From: Aquimonas sp044377145
GTDB taxonomy: Bacteria > Pseudomonadota > Gammaproteobacteria > Xanthomonadales > Xanthomonadaceae
Direction: 5' to 3'
DNA: 64,000 nucleotides
Assembly (NCBI RefSeq): GCF_044377145.1
Contig: NZ_JBILJQ010000016.1
Span: forward strand, 1-64,000
Of this stretch, positions 23,905-34,523 are shown piece by piece (position 1 is the first letter of the stretch; each line of letters starts with the position of its first letter). The position numbers and the translations under genes were made by a program. The notes under the pieces are model-generated. The model was given only the letters and a program-made list of their open reading frames with translations. It made no database searches and had not been told where the DNA came from.

Positions 23905-26900
23905 TCAACCCGCCGCCTTGCGCTCCGGCACCGGCGTGGGTTCCGGCCGCTGCAGGCGCAGCTCGACCTCAACGCCTTCGATCTCGCGCAGCTGTCGCGG
24001 CAACAGCGGGGTAGGGCGTACGCCGAAGCTGCCGTCCCCATACAGGCGGCCGCGGGCACCTGGGATCAAAAGTTCGATCTGCACGCCGGTTGGGCCGGGG
24101 CGATGGGTGGCGAGCAGTTTCTCGACCTCGGCCAGGGCGTCGCGGCGGCGGTTGTCCACTTTGAGCAGCAGGTGGCGGCTGTAGCGCGAGCACAGTTCTT
24201 CGAGCGTCATCAGACGGCGCAGACGCAGGGTGTAGCCGTCGCCCATGCGGTCTTCCTGCAGGCTGCCTTCGACCAGCACGATGTCGCGCGATTTGATCAA
24301 GGGCGCGTACTGCGCGCAGGCCTCCGAGAACAGCGCCGCTTCGATCTGGCCGCGGCCGTCCTGCAGTTGAACGAACGCGCGGCTGTCGCCGCTGCGACGG
24401 ACATCGCCGACCACGCCGGCCAGCAGCACCGAAGCCTCGGTGCCGCGCGCGAACTTGCGCTCGGCATAGGCCTTGTCGAGCTCGCCGAGGTCGCAGGTGA
24501 CCACCTGGTTCAGCAGCTCGCGCCAGGGGTCGATCGGGTGGCCGCTGATGTAGTGGCCGAGCACGCGGTACTCGTCCTCCAGCAGTTTTTCGAGGTCGAA
24601 CTCGGGCACCTGCGCTGGCGTCGGCAGGGCCGGCTCAGGCGCCGCACCGTCAAGATCGAATAGCGAAACTTGGCCGACTTCGCGCGCCTTGGCTTGTTGA
24701 TCGACCGCGCGCATCACATCGGGCAGCTGCGTCATCAGGCTGGCGCGATTGCTGCCAAGGCCATCCAGTGCGCCGGCGGCGATCAGCGTCTCCAGGCTGC
24801 GACGGTTGCGGCGCAGCAGTTCAACGCGTGAACAGAGATCGTAGAGGCTGCTGAACGGGCCGCTGGCTCGGGCCTCGACAATCGCCTCGCAGGCCTGGCG
24901 GCCCATGCCCTTGATCGCGCCCAGGCCATACACGATCGAGCGCGCGGTGTCGGCCTCGAACGCGAAGCTGCTGCGGTTGACGTGCGGCAGGCTGACATCG
25001 AGCTTGATCGCGCGCGACTCGGTCAGGAAGGTCACGACCTTGTCGGTCTTGTCCATGTCCGACGACAGCACCGCGGCCATGAACTCGGCCGGGTAGTGGG
25101 TCTTCAGCCAGGCGGTCTGGTAGGCGACCAGCGCATAGGCGGCCGAGTGCGACTTGTTGAAGCCGTACTCGGCGAACTTTTCCATCAGGTCGAAGATGCC
25201 GGTGGCGACCTCGGGGTCGACGCCGCGTTCGGCGCTGCCGGCCTCGAACTTGGCGCGCTCCTTGGCCATCTCCTCGGGCTTTTTCTTACCCATTGCGCGG
25301 CGCAGCAGGTCGGCGCCGCCCAGGCTGTAGCCGGCCAGAACCTGGGCGATCTGCATCACCTGTTCCTGGTAGACGATGACCCCGTAGGTCGGCGACAGCA
25401 CAGGTTCCAGCGACGGATGCGGGTAACTGACGGCGGTCTCGCCGTGCTTGCGATCGCACCATTCCTTGTCCATCCCAGAGCCCAGCGGGCCGGGGCGGAA
25501 CAGCGCCGCCAGCGCGATGATGTCTTCGAAGCGGTCAGGGCGGGCGCGTTTCAGCAGCTCGCGCATGCCGCGCGATTCGAACTGGAACACCGCCACCGTG
25601 TCGCCGCGCGCGAACAGCTCGTAGCTGCGCTTGTCATCGAGCGGCAGCGCGGTGATGTCGAGCGCCGCCTCACCGGCCGCGGCGCGGCGGCGGTTGATGG
25701 CCTTGACCGCCCAATCGATGATGGTCAGCGTGCGCAGGCCGAGGAAGTCGAACTTGACCAGACCGGCCGATTCGACATCGTCCTTGTCGTACTGGGTCAC
25801 CACGCTGCGCAGTGTGCCGGGTTCTTTCGGCGGCGGTTCGGCGAACAGCGGGCTGAACTCGGTGAGTGGTTCGGGCGCGATCACCACGCCGCCGGCGTGC
25901 TTGCCGGCATTGCGTGTCAGGTCTTCGAGTTTCAGCGCGAGGTCCATCAGCTCGCGCACTTCGTCCTCGTGCTGGTAACGATCGATCAGCTCGGCTGAAC
26001 TCAGCTCCTTGTCGGCCTGCGCCGCCTTGCTGCGACCGAGCGCGTCGTCGAGCGATACGCCGAGCGTGTTCGGGATCAGCTTGGCGACGCCATCGACGGC
26101 GGGGAAGGGCAGGCCCTGCACGCGGCCGCAGTCGCGCACCGCGGCCTTGGCCGCCATGGTGCCGAAGGTGATGATCTGGCTGACCCGATCGCGGCCGTAT
26201 TTGCGGGCGACGTAGTCGATGACTTCGTCGCGGCGGTCCATGCAGAAGTCGATGTCGAAGTCGGGCATCGACACGCGCTCTGGGTTCAAGAAGCGCTCGA
26301 ACAGCAGGTCGTAGGGAATCGGGTCAAGGTCGGTGATGCCCAGCGCCCAGGCCACCAGCGAACCCGCACCCGAGCCGCGGCCGGGGCCGACCGGAATATC
26401 GTTCTGCTTGGCCCAGTTGATGAAGTCGGCCACGATCAGAAAGTAGCCGGGAAAGCCCATTTTGCAGATGACATCGAGCTCGATGTCGAGGCGTTCGAAA
26501 TAGGCTTCGCGGGTGTGGCCCGGGGCGATCGGCGCTTTCTCCAATCGCTTGTGCAGGCCTTCATGCGAGGTGCTGCGGATCCAGCTGTCGAGGGTGTGCT
26601 CGGCCGGCACCGGGAAGGCCGGCAGAAAGTACGTGCCCAGACGCATTTCGAGGTTGCAGCGGCGCGCCAGTTCAAACGCGTTGTCGAGCGCCATCGGCAG
26701 CTCGGAGAAGCGCTCCTCCATTTCGGCGGAGGACTTCAGGTACTGCTGGTCGGAGTAGTCGCGCGGGCGGCGCGAGTCGCTCAGCAGGCGGCCGCTGGCG
26801 ATGCAGACGCGGGCTTCGTGGGCGGCGTGGTCTTCCGCCTCCAGGAAGCGCACATCGTTGCTGGCGACCACGCCGAGGCCGCGGCGTACGGCCAGATCGC

Positions 26901-27444
26901 AGGCACCGGCGATGAAGTCTTCCTCGAACTCGCGACCGGTGCGCACCAGCTCCAGATACAGGCGATCGTCGAAGGCCTGCTGCAGTTCGATCAGGCGCTG
27001 TTCGGCAAGATCAGTCTTCGACTCGCGCAACAGCTGGCCGACATCGCTGCCCGGCCCGGCCAATGCGAACAGGCCGGCCGCGTGCTCGGACACCCACTCC
27101 GGGCGCACGCAGACGTAGTCGCCCTGATGGCCATCCAGGAACGCACGCGACAGCAGGCGCGACAGGTTCAGATAGCCCTCGCGGTTACGGCACAGCAGGG
27201 TCAGGCGCGAGGGCGCGCCGCTGGGTAGCTGCACGATCACATCGCTGCCGGCGATCGGCTTGATGCCGCTCTTCTGCGCCTCTTTATAGAACTTCACCAG
27301 GCCGAAAAAATTCGACAGGTCGGTCACCGCCACCGCAGGCAGGCCCAAGGCCACGCAGCGCTTGATCAGCGGCGACAGGCGGATGGTGGAGTCGACCAGC
27401 GAGTATTCGCTGTGCAGGTGCAGATGGACGAAGCGCGCGGCCAT
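23905..27444 (-). CDS. dnaE: DNA polymerase III alpha subunit
   Basis: This is the replicative polymerase of 1179 residues. The N-terminal PHP domain starts VHLHLHSEYSLVDS. The palm has PGRGSGAGSLVAWALGI and the catalytic Asp pair in MPDFDIDFCMDRRDEVI, with a third Asp in VKFDFLGLRTL. Tandem HhH elements (GAIKGMGRQACEAIVEAR) and an OB fold (ASVLLAGVVGDVRR, AALFSEACAQY) follow near the C-terminus. The start is ATG 27444. It is divergent from proB by 143 bp. In many relatives dnaE directly follows rnhB, but here about 8.6 kb of other genes separate them. Confidence 0.97.
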   Translation of the reverse strand: MAARFVHLHLHSEYSLVDSTIRLSPLIKRCVALGLPAVAVTDLSNFFGLVKFYKEAQKSGIKPIAGSDVIVQLPSGAPSRLTLLCRNREGYLNLSRLLSRAFLDGHQGDYVCVRPEWVSEHAAGLFALAGPGSDVGQLLRESKTDLAEQRLIELQQAFDDRLYLELVRTGREFEEDFIAGACDLAVRRGLGVVASNDVRFLEAEDHAAHEARVCIASGRLLSDSRRPRDYSDQQYLKSSAEMEERFSELPMALDNAFELARRCNLEMRLGTYFLPAFPVPAEHTLDSWIRSTSHEGLHKRLEKAPIAPGHTREAYFERLDIELDVICKMGFPGYFLIVADFINWAKQNDIPVGPGRGSGAGSLVAWALGITDLDPIPYDLLFERFLNPERVSMPDFDIDFCMDRRDEVIDYVARKYGRDRVSQIITFGTMAAKAAVRDCGRVQGLPFPAVDGVAKLIPNTLGVSLDDALGRSKAAQADKELSSAELIDRYQHEDEVRELMDLALKLEDLTRNAGKHAGGVVIAPEPLTEFSPLFAEPPPKEPGTLRSVVTQYDKDDVESAGLVKFDFLGLRTLTIIDWAVKAINRRRAAAGEAALDITALPLDDKRSYELFARGDTVAVFQFESRGMRELLKRARPDRFEDIIALAALFRPGPLGSGMDKEWCDRKHGETAVSYPHPSLEPVLSPTYGVIVYQEQVMQIAQVLAGYSLGGADLLRRAMGKKKPEEMAKERAKFEAGSAERGVDPEVATGIFDLMEKFAEYGFNKSHSAAYALVAYQTAWLKTHYPAEFMAAVLSSDMDKTDKVVTFLTESRAIKLDVSLPHVNRSSFAFEADTARSIVYGLGAIKGMGRQACEAIVEARASGPFSSLYDLCSRVELLRRNRRSLETLIAAGALDGLGSNRASLMTQLPDVMRAVDQQAKAREVGQVSLFDLDGAAPEPALPTPAQVPEFDLEKLLEDEYRVLGHYISGHPIDPWRELLNQVVTCDLGELDKAYAERKFARGTEASVLLAGVVGDVRRSGDSRAFVQLQDGRGQIEAALFSEACAQYAPLIKSRDIVLVEGSLQEDRMGDGYTLRLRRLMTLEELCSRYSRHLLLKVDNRRRDALAEVEKLLATHRPGPTGVQIELLIPGARGRLYGDGSFGVRPTPLLPRQLREIEGVEVELRLQRPEPTPVPERKAAG

Positions 27445-27587
27445 GTGGGCTCAGCCGGATAGGTCTGACAGCCTAGCGACGGGGGGCGGGCCGAACAAGC
27501 CTTGACAGCATATGGCCGCGAGCGCGGACCGGTCGGGGCGGCACATGCAGTAGCATCCGCGCCTGTTCCCGCAGTGCAGCGAAACCC

Positions 27588-28721
27588 ATGTCGCGCCAGC
27601 GCATCGTCGTCAAATTCGGTACGTCCACGGTCACCGCCGGTGGCCCCGGGCCTGATCTTGCACGCCTGCAGGCGCTCAGCGCCCAGCTCGCGACACTGCG
27701 TCAGGCCGGGCACGATGTGGTGCTGGTCAGCTCGGGCGCGGTCGCGACGGGTCGTAGCGCGCTCAAAGCGGCGCCGGCGCGCGATGTGCCGGTCAAGCAG
27801 ATGCACGCGGCGGTCGGCCAGCCGCGCCTGCACGCCATCTACCAGGGCCTGTTCGCGGACCACGCCATCGACGTCGCCCAGGTGCTGCTGACGCGGTCTG
27901 ATGTCGAGAACCGGCGCCGCTATCTGAACGCCCGCGAGGCCCTGCTGACCATGCTCGCTCACGGCGTGCTGCCGATCGTCAACGAGAACGACACCGTCGC
28001 CACTGAAGAACTGCGGCTGGGCGACAACGACATGCTGTCGGCCCTGGTCTGCAGTCTGGTCGACGCCGACCGACTGATCCTGCTGACCGACCAGGCCGGC
28101 CTGTACGACAGTGACCCGCGCGGCAACCCGGCGGCGCGGCTGATCAGCGAGGTCGGCCCCGGCGCGCTGCCGGAGCAGTTGCGCAACGCTGCTGGCGGCA
28201 GTGGCCGGCTGGGCACCGGCGGCATGGCGACCAAGCTGGGCGCGGCCGAACTGGCGCGACGCGGCGGTGCCACCGCGCATATCGCCTCCGGCGCCGAGCC
28301 CGAGGTGCTGACGCGGCTGTTGGCCGGTGAATCGATCGGTACGCGCTTCGCGCCGCAGGGCGAACGTCTGGCTGCGCGCAAGCGCTATATCACCGGCGGC
28401 GGCGCGCCGCGTGGCGCGCTGCAGATCGACGCCGGCGCGGCCAGTGCATTGCGGCGTGGTGGCAGTCTGCTGCCGGTCGGGTTGGTGGAGGTGCAGGGCA
28501 GTTTTGATCGCGGTGACCCGGTGCAGGTGCTGGATGCGGTCGGCACCGAAGTGGCGCGCGGCATTGCGGCCTACGCCGCAGTCGATCTGCAGCGCCTGTG
28601 CCGGCGACGCTCGGAGGAAATCGAGGGCGTGCTCGGCTATCGCTACGGCGACGAGGTCATTCACCGCAGCGATCTGGTGCTGAGCCCGCAGGCGGCCGCT
28701 GCACCGGAGACCGCCGCATGA
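27588..28721 (+). CDS. proB: Glutamate 5-kinase
   Basis: ProB phosphorylates glutamate in the first step of proline synthesis. The 377 residues show the amino-acid-kinase fold: IVVKFGTSTVT at the start, LVSSGAVATGRSAL, PIVNENDTVATEEL, GDNDMLSALV and DQAGLYDSDPR, then GTGGMATKLGAAELARRGG. A C-terminal PUA domain runs from about residue 280. The stop overlaps proA by 4 nt (ATGA), so the two are co-translated. Confidence 0.96.
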   Translation: MSRQRIVVKFGTSTVTAGGPGPDLARLQALSAQLATLRQAGHDVVLVSSGAVATGRSALKAAPARDVPVKQMHAAVGQPRLHAIYQGLFADHAIDVAQVLLTRSDVENRRRYLNAREALLTMLAHGVLPIVNENDTVATEELRLGDNDMLSALVCSLVDADRLILLTDQAGLYDSDPRGNPAARLISEVGPGALPEQLRNAAGGSGRLGTGGMATKLGAAELARRGGATAHIASGAEPEVLTRLLAGESIGTRFAPQGERLAARKRYITGGGAPRGALQIDAGAASALRRGGSLLPVGLVEVQGSFDRGDPVQVLDAVGTEVARGIAAYAAVDLQRLCRRRSEEIEGVLGYRYGDEVIHRSDLVLSPQAAAAPETAA

Positions 28722-30001
28722 GCGCCGCAGCGATCAGCCGCGCCGGGCGCATCGAAGCCCAGGCCCGCGCCGCGCGCCGCGCGCAGCCCGCTTTGGCGCG
28801 AACTCCCGCCGCTGCACGCGATGCCCTGCTGCGCGACATCGCTCGCCGTTTGCGCGAGCAGCGCGCGCCTCTGATCGCCGCCAATGCGCTGGATCTTGAG
28901 GCAGGTGCGGCGGCCGGGCTGGGCGCGGCCCTGCTTGATCGACTGCGCCTGGACGGCCCACGTCTGGATGGCCTGGCGATCGACGTCGAAACCGTCGCGA
29001 ACCTTGCAGACCCGCTGGCTGGCGAGTTCGATCAGCGGAGTTTGCCGAACGGCCTGCAGCTGGCGCGGCGAACGGTGCCGATCGGCGTGGTCGGGGTGAT
29101 CTACGAAGCGCGGCCGAATGTCACCGTCGACATTGCTGCCGCGGCGCTCAAATCCGGCAATGCGGTGGTGCTGCGCGGCGGCCGCGAAGCCCGCCAGACC
29201 AATCTCGCCCTGGTGGATCTGCTGCATGCGGCGCTGTCCGCCGCGGGGCTGCCGGCTGACATCGTCAGCTTCATCGATGCCCCGGAGCGCGAGGCGGTCA
29301 GCGAACTGCTGCAGCTGTCCGACTGCATCGACGTGATGGTGCCGCGCGGCGGCCAGGGCCTGATCGACCTGTGCCGGCGCGAAAGCCGGATCCCGCTGAT
29401 CGCCGGTGGTGTCGGCGTGGTGCATGTGTTCGTCGATGCCAGCGCCGATCTTGAGCCCAGCCTCGCGATCATCGAGAACGCCAAGGTGCAGCGGCCGGCG
29501 GTGTGCAATGCGCTCGACACCCTGCTGGTGCACCGGGCGATCGCCCCGCGCCTGCTGCCGGCGTTGGCACAGCGGCTGTCGCCGTTCGGCGTGATTTTCC
29601 ATGCCGAAGGCGAGGCCGTTTCGGCGCTGGCGGCGGCAGGCGCGCGGGTTGAAGCCCTGCAGCCGGAAGACTTCGACCGCGAGTGGCTGGGCCTGCAGCT
29701 CGGCGTGCGCGTGGTGGAGGATCTCGACATCGCGATCGCGCACATCGCCCGCCACGGCAGCGGCCACTCCGAGGCGATCCTGAGTGAAGACGCAGCCGCG
29801 GCCGAGCGCTTTCTGGCCGAAGTCGACGCGGCCGCGGTGTATCACAACGCCAGCACCCGCTTCACCGATGGCGGCCAGTTCGGCATGGGCGTCGAAGTGG
29901 CGGTCGCCACCGGGCGCCTGCATCCGCGTGGGCCGGTCGGCCCGGCCGAGTTGACCAGCTTCAAATGGGTCGGACGCGCAGACTATCTGGCGCGATCCTG
30001 A
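28718..30001 (+). CDS. proA: Gamma-glutamyl phosphate reductase
   Basis: ProA reduces gamma-glutamyl phosphate with NADPH to glutamate semialdehyde. The 427-residue aldehyde-dehydrogenase-type protein has PIGVVGVIYEARPNVTVD, an AALKSGNAVVLRGG nucleotide site and VCNALDTLLVH with the catalytic Cys. DGGQFGMGVEVAVATGRLHPRGPVG and ELTSFKW close the C-terminus. ATG 28718 overlaps the proB stop. It forms a simple proBA operon facing away from dnaE. Confidence 0.97.
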   Translation: MSAAAISRAGRIEAQARAARRAQPALARTPAAARDALLRDIARRLREQRAPLIAANALDLEAGAAAGLGAALLDRLRLDGPRLDGLAIDVETVANLADPLAGEFDQRSLPNGLQLARRTVPIGVVGVIYEARPNVTVDIAAAALKSGNAVVLRGGREARQTNLALVDLLHAALSAAGLPADIVSFIDAPEREAVSELLQLSDCIDVMVPRGGQGLIDLCRRESRIPLIAGGVGVVHVFVDASADLEPSLAIIENAKVQRPAVCNALDTLLVHRAIAPRLLPALAQRLSPFGVIFHAEGEAVSALAAAGARVEALQPEDFDREWLGLQLGVRVVEDLDIAIAHIARHGSGHSEAILSEDAAAAERFLAEVDAAAVYHNASTRFTDGGQFGMGVEVAVATGRLHPRGPVGPAELTSFKWVGRADYLARS

Positions 30002-30253
30002 GGCCCTGCGGTCGATAGCGGCTACGTTGCGACCGTGCTGGCGCCGGCTGCGCTCGCTGTGGTCACGCGCTGCACTCGCACGGCCGCGTAGCCGCCTGCG
30101 CCCTGCCCAGCTGCACACGAACCGTTCAAAGGCCGCCGCGCGCGTGGTCTGCATCAGGCTGGGCGCGTTCCGCCGCTGTGCCCGGCACGCGACTTGCCTT
30201 GCTGCTTGCACTGTTTCCGTTGCGGAAGGATTGCACTGGACGTCATCCCGCCC

Positions 30254-32302
30254 GTGGCTCCAGCACGCAAGCTCGGTCTGCGCAAGCGCCTGAGTCTGCT
30301 GGGAATGCTGCTGTGCCTGGCGCTGGCGCCAGCGGTGCTGGCACAGCCAAGCGTTGACCCTGCCGCTGCGTTGAGTGCGGAAGATGCCGCCGTGCTGGCC
30401 GAGGCCGAACGGCTGGAAGACAGCGCCATTCGCGACTTCGGCGAAGCTGCGGCGACCATGCAGGCGTTGGCCGAGCGCGCCAGCGAAACGTCGCCGCTGC
30501 GTCGCGAGCTGCTGGCAATCGCCGGGCGCTGGTACGCCAACGCCGAACTGCATGAGGCCGCCGAGGCGCTGGCCGATCAACTCGACGCGCGCGCCCAGCA
30601 ATTGGGCGACGGCAGCGATCTGGCGGCCAGCCTGGTCCGTCTGCGCGTGTTGGCGCTCGCACAGGGCGCGGCCATGAGCCTTGAGCAGATGCGCGCGCTG
30701 AAGCCGCGGATCGAACGCGAGCTGGGTCCGCGCGAGCGCCTGCGCTACTGGTACAACCTGGCCAACAACCTGCGCGCTGCCGGTGAACTGGCCGAAGCCA
30801 TCGCCGCGTTTCAGGCTGCCACCGAGCTTGCCGATGCGAACAACTCGGCGAGCTGGCGGGCGCTGGTGCGATCGGGCCTGGCCGAGAGTCTGGCGGCGTT
30901 CGGTCAGCAGCACCGGGCCGAAGCACTGGTGCGCGAAGCGGTCGAGATCGCCCTCGCGTTGGGGGATGACCTGCTGCTGTCGGATGTCTACAGCACCCTG
31001 GGCGTGGTGCTTGAGCAAGGTGGCGATACCGAGGGTCTGCTGGCGGCGATGACGCTGGCGATCAGCCATGCACGCAGTGCCGGCGACAACACCAATCTGG
31101 CCGTGCTGCTCGGCAATGTCGCTCACTATCACCTCGTGCGCACGGAATACGAGCAGGCCGAGCGGGTGTCGCTGGAGGCGCTTGACGTCGCCGAGCGCAA
31201 TGAGGATCGCACCGGTCGCGCCTTGGCCAACATCAATCTCGGCCTTGCCCGGATCGGGCTGGGCCAGATCGATGCAGGCAAGCAGCTGGTGCGGCGCGGG
31301 CTGGATGAGGACGAGTCGCGCGGTCAGCGCAGCGAAGCCGCGCTGACCTATGCCGAATTGGGCGCCGCACTTGAGCGCGCTGGTGATTTGACGGGCGCCG
31401 TCGAGGCGTACCACTCGGCCCGCCGGCTGGACGACGAGATCTTCCGCGAAGACCAGCAGCGCGCGGTGCTGGCGCTGCAGGAGCAGATCGATGCGCGCCG
31501 CCGCGACAAGGCCATCGAACAGCTGCAGGCCGAGGATGCTCGCAAGGCTGCCCAACTCGAACGCAATCAACTGCAGCAGTGGGTGTGGCGATTGCTCGCA
31601 CTGCTGCTGGTGATGGCTTTGATCGTGCTGATTGCGGGGGTTCGTCGCCTCCGCCAGAGCAACCGCAAGCTGGCCGGGGTCAATGCGCAGCTGCGCTTGC
31701 AGAGCGAACGCGACGCGCTGACCGGCCTTGCCAATCGCCGCCACGTACAGGCGGTGATCAAACTCAGCGGTGGTGAGCGAACCTATCGGGGCTCGCTGTA
31801 CCTGATCGATCTCGACCACTTCAAGTCGATCAACGATCGCCACGGGCATGCCGTCGGCGATGCGGTGCTGATCGAGGTCAGCCGACGCCTGCGCGGTTTG
31901 TGTCGCGGCGAGGACCTGGCTGCGCGCTGGGGTGGCGAGGAGTTTCTGCTGGCGGTCGAGTGGCTGGCGCCGGCCGATGCCGCGCGCTTGGCCGAACGCA
32001 TCCTGCATGAGCTCTCGCGTGCGGTTCAGCATGAGGACCTGCGTATTCCGATCAGCGCTTCCATCGGTTTTGCCAGCCTGCCGCTGCCTCCCGCGGCGCT
32101 GGAACTCAGCTTCGAGCAGTCGCTGCGCCTGATCGATTCGGCCCTGTACCTCGCCAAGCTGCGTGGGCGCAATCGCGCCTGCGGCATCCGCTGGGTGCGC
32201 GATGGCTCCGGGCAGGCAGTCGAGGCGACGGTCGCCGACATCGAGCACGCCGAGGCGCTTGGACGGATCGGGCTGGAAACCATCATCGGCGCAGGGGAAT
32301 GA
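30254..32302 (+). CDS. TPR-containing membrane diguanylate cyclase
   Basis: GTG 30254 is chosen because it gives a positive n-region (RKLGLRKR) before the signal segment LLGMLLCLALAPAVLAQ. The first ATG would lose that region, and no start has a convincing ribosome-binding site. About 400 residues of periplasmic TPR helices follow (AEAIAAFQAATELADANN; QQHRAEALVREAVEIA), then a coiled segment, one membrane helix (LLALLLVMALIVLIAGV) and a cytoplasmic GGDEF domain. The active site is RWGGEEF, with an RGED inhibitory site five residues before it. It begins after proA and 4 nt before a second gene of the same design. Confidence 0.85.
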   Translation: MAPARKLGLRKRLSLLGMLLCLALAPAVLAQPSVDPAAALSAEDAAVLAEAERLEDSAIRDFGEAAATMQALAERASETSPLRRELLAIAGRWYANAELHEAAEALADQLDARAQQLGDGSDLAASLVRLRVLALAQGAAMSLEQMRALKPRIERELGPRERLRYWYNLANNLRAAGELAEAIAAFQAATELADANNSASWRALVRSGLAESLAAFGQQHRAEALVREAVEIALALGDDLLLSDVYSTLGVVLEQGGDTEGLLAAMTLAISHARSAGDNTNLAVLLGNVAHYHLVRTEYEQAERVSLEALDVAERNEDRTGRALANINLGLARIGLGQIDAGKQLVRRGLDEDESRGQRSEAALTYAELGAALERAGDLTGAVEAYHSARRLDDEIFREDQQRAVLALQEQIDARRRDKAIEQLQAEDARKAAQLERNQLQQWVWRLLALLLVMALIVLIAGVRRLRQSNRKLAGVNAQLRLQSERDALTGLANRRHVQAVIKLSGGERTYRGSLYLIDLDHFKSINDRHGHAVGDAVLIEVSRRLRGLCRGEDLAARWGGEEFLLAVEWLAPADAARLAERILHELSRAVQHEDLRIPISASIGFASLPLPPAALELSFEQSLRLIDSALYLAKLRGRNRACGIRWVRDGSGQAVEATVADIEHAEALGRIGLETIIGAGE

Positions 32303-32306
32303 ACCG

Positions 32307-34478
32307 ATGATCTGCAGCGCGCGTATCCAGAGGTTCCGGCGGCTCGCGATGGGGCTGTCGCTGGTCGTCATCTGGGCAGGCAGTGCGGCACAGGCCGAGA
32401 CGTCGGGCGCGGAGCTCGATCTTGGGGTGAACAGTGCCAGCTCGGGCACCGTCGCTGCCGGGATCGATCTCGCCCTGCGAATGGCAGCGGAGAATCCCGA
32501 AGCGGGCGAGGCGGCGCTTGATGCCCTGGCGTCCCGCATCGACACCGAAGCCAGCGACCCTGCCGGCGCGCGCCGACTCGTGGCGAGGGCCCGTCTGCAG
32601 CTGTTGGTCGATTCCGGGCGCAGTGGAGAGCTAGAGCGTGCCTTGGATGAGCTGGGCGCATCGACGACGGTCGATCCGCTGCTGCCGGCCCATAGCGATC
32701 TGCTGGTGCTGCAGGCACAGCTGGCGACGCTGCAGCGGCAGGGCGACGTCGCCGCGGAGCTCGCGCGCGAAGCCCTGATCCTCTTGAGCGCGCGGTGTCC
32801 CGCGGCGGCGGTCTTGCAGGTCGCTGCACCGCAGTTGGAGGCCGATCCGCTGATCCCCGAGCTCGATGATCTGCAGGAGTTCCCCGCCTGCGATTACCGC
32901 GCGGCCTGGCAGATGCTGCGGGTGCTGGATCGGCAGGCGATCGCCCGCGGTGTCTGGGCCGAAGCTCAAGCCCATGCGAGGGCTCGGCTGCAGCTCGCAC
33001 GCGCGGCCGGTGATGACTACCGCAGCACCATGACCTGGACTGCACTGGCCTTCACCAGCGCTTCCGCTGGCGAGCCATCGCCGGTGGCCGAAGGCTATTC
33101 CAACCGGGCGCGCGAACTGGCCGAGCGTCTGGGGGATCCGGAACTGCGAGTGGGCGTGCTGATGAACGACGCCGCCATCGCCGCCCTGACCGGCGACGCT
33201 GAAGGCGCGCTGCGGCGTTCGCGCAGCGCGCTCGCCTTGGCTCGGCCGGCGGGCCTTGAGCGCATTCAAGTCGGCCTGCTGAACAATATCGCCGATGCGC
33301 ATCTGCGCCTGGGCCAACCACGACAGGCGCTGCAGACGGCAGAAGCCGGTCTGGAGGGTGCGCGTAGATTCGGCAATCGTCGGGTGGAGATCGCCCTGCT
33401 CGGCAACATGGGTTTGGCCCGGATCGACCTGGGGCGGATTGCCGAAGGGCGACGGGATCTCGCCGCCGCTGAGTCGATCCTCGACGAAGTCGGTGGGGAA
33501 GGTCAGCGCGTCGCGCTGCTGCGCGAGTATGGCGAAGCGCTGGCCGCTGGGGGCGATGCTGAGGCGGCCCTGGAGCTGTTCCACCGTGAGCGCAGCCTGT
33601 CGGCGCAGATCACGCGCCAGAACATGGATGCGGCGCTGCGGGAGCTGCAGACCAGCTTCGATGCCGAAGTGCGTCAGCGCGACATGGTGCTGTTGCAGGA
33701 TCAGGTTGCGACCAAGAGCGCCGAGTTGACCAGCCAGGACCTGACCCTGCGGATCTGGCTGCTGCTGCTGGCGCTGCTCGCGCTAATCCTGTTGCTGGCC
33801 GTGCAGCTGATTCGCCGCCTGCGCGGCCGTGAGCGTCTGCTGCGCGAACGCCGCGAGCGCCTGCGTCAGGAGACCGAACTCGATCCATTGACCGGGTTGG
33901 GCAATCGGCGCGCGATCATCGGACGCATCGCCGAGCTGTCAACTGCGGGACCGCCTGAGGCTGCTCTGCTGTTGCTGGACATCGACCGCTTCAAGGCGAT
34001 CAACGACAGCCATGGCCATGCGGTGGGCGACAGCGTGCTGGTGGAGGTCGCGCATCGACTCGGCGCCTGCATGCGGCGCGAGGATCTGGTGGTGCGCTGG
34101 GGCGGCGAAGAATTCCTGGTGCTGGCGTATGCCTGCAGCCCGGACCAGGCCGTGGCGCTGGCGCGTCGCCTGCTGGAGCGCTTGGCCGGCAGAAGCGTCG
34201 CCACGGCTGCCGGCGACCTGTCGGTGAGCGCGTCGATCGGCGTCTGCATGACTCGGCTGCATCCGCAGGGCGGGGTGCTCGATTGGGAATGTGCGGTACG
34301 TTTGGCCGATCTCGCGCTGTACGCGGCCAAGAGCCGCGGCCGCAATCGCTGCGTGGCTGTGCTGGGGATCAGCGACGCCAGCCCCGCTGCGCTGTTGCGG
34401 GCTGAGTCCGATTTCGAGGCCGCCGAGCGCGACGGCCTGCTGCAGATCCAGAGCGCAGTACAGCCTCGATTGCACTGA
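32307..34478 (+). CDS. Second TPR-containing membrane diguanylate cyclase
   Basis: This 723-residue protein has the same architecture as its upstream neighbour. It has a signal peptide (GLSLVVIWAGSAAQA), a long periplasmic TPR region (GDPELRVGVLMNDAAIAALTG, LGQPRQALQTAEAG), a coiled stretch and a membrane helix (IWLLLLALLALILLLAVQ). The GGDEF domain carries RWGGEEF preceded by RRED at the inhibitory-site position. The start is ATG 32307, 4 nt after the previous stop, so the two genes form an operon. They are probably paralogues, although the TPR parts differ clearly. Confidence 0.87.
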   Translation: MICSARIQRFRRLAMGLSLVVIWAGSAAQAETSGAELDLGVNSASSGTVAAGIDLALRMAAENPEAGEAALDALASRIDTEASDPAGARRLVARARLQLLVDSGRSGELERALDELGASTTVDPLLPAHSDLLVLQAQLATLQRQGDVAAELAREALILLSARCPAAAVLQVAAPQLEADPLIPELDDLQEFPACDYRAAWQMLRVLDRQAIARGVWAEAQAHARARLQLARAAGDDYRSTMTWTALAFTSASAGEPSPVAEGYSNRARELAERLGDPELRVGVLMNDAAIAALTGDAEGALRRSRSALALARPAGLERIQVGLLNNIADAHLRLGQPRQALQTAEAGLEGARRFGNRRVEIALLGNMGLARIDLGRIAEGRRDLAAAESILDEVGGEGQRVALLREYGEALAAGGDAEAALELFHRERSLSAQITRQNMDAALRELQTSFDAEVRQRDMVLLQDQVATKSAELTSQDLTLRIWLLLLALLALILLLAVQLIRRLRGRERLLRERRERLRQETELDPLTGLGNRRAIIGRIAELSTAGPPEAALLLLDIDRFKAINDSHGHAVGDSVLVEVAHRLGACMRREDLVVRWGGEEFLVLAYACSPDQAVALARRLLERLAGRSVATAAGDLSVSASIGVCMTRLHPQGGVLDWECAVRLADLALYAAKSRGRNRCVAVLGISDASPAALLRAESDFEAAERDGLLQIQSAVQPRLH

Positions 34479-34523
34479 GGTCAGTCGCGGACGAAGGCGA
34501 GCTTCGCTGCGGCCTCGGAACAC

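Noticed and set aside
27504..27509. TTGACA before proB as a promoter
   Set aside because: No acceptable -10 sequence is found at 16-18 bp downstream.
28661..32545. 1294-codon minus-strand frame
   Set aside because: It crosses proA and a diguanylate cyclase with clear motifs on the other strand and has no domain of its own.
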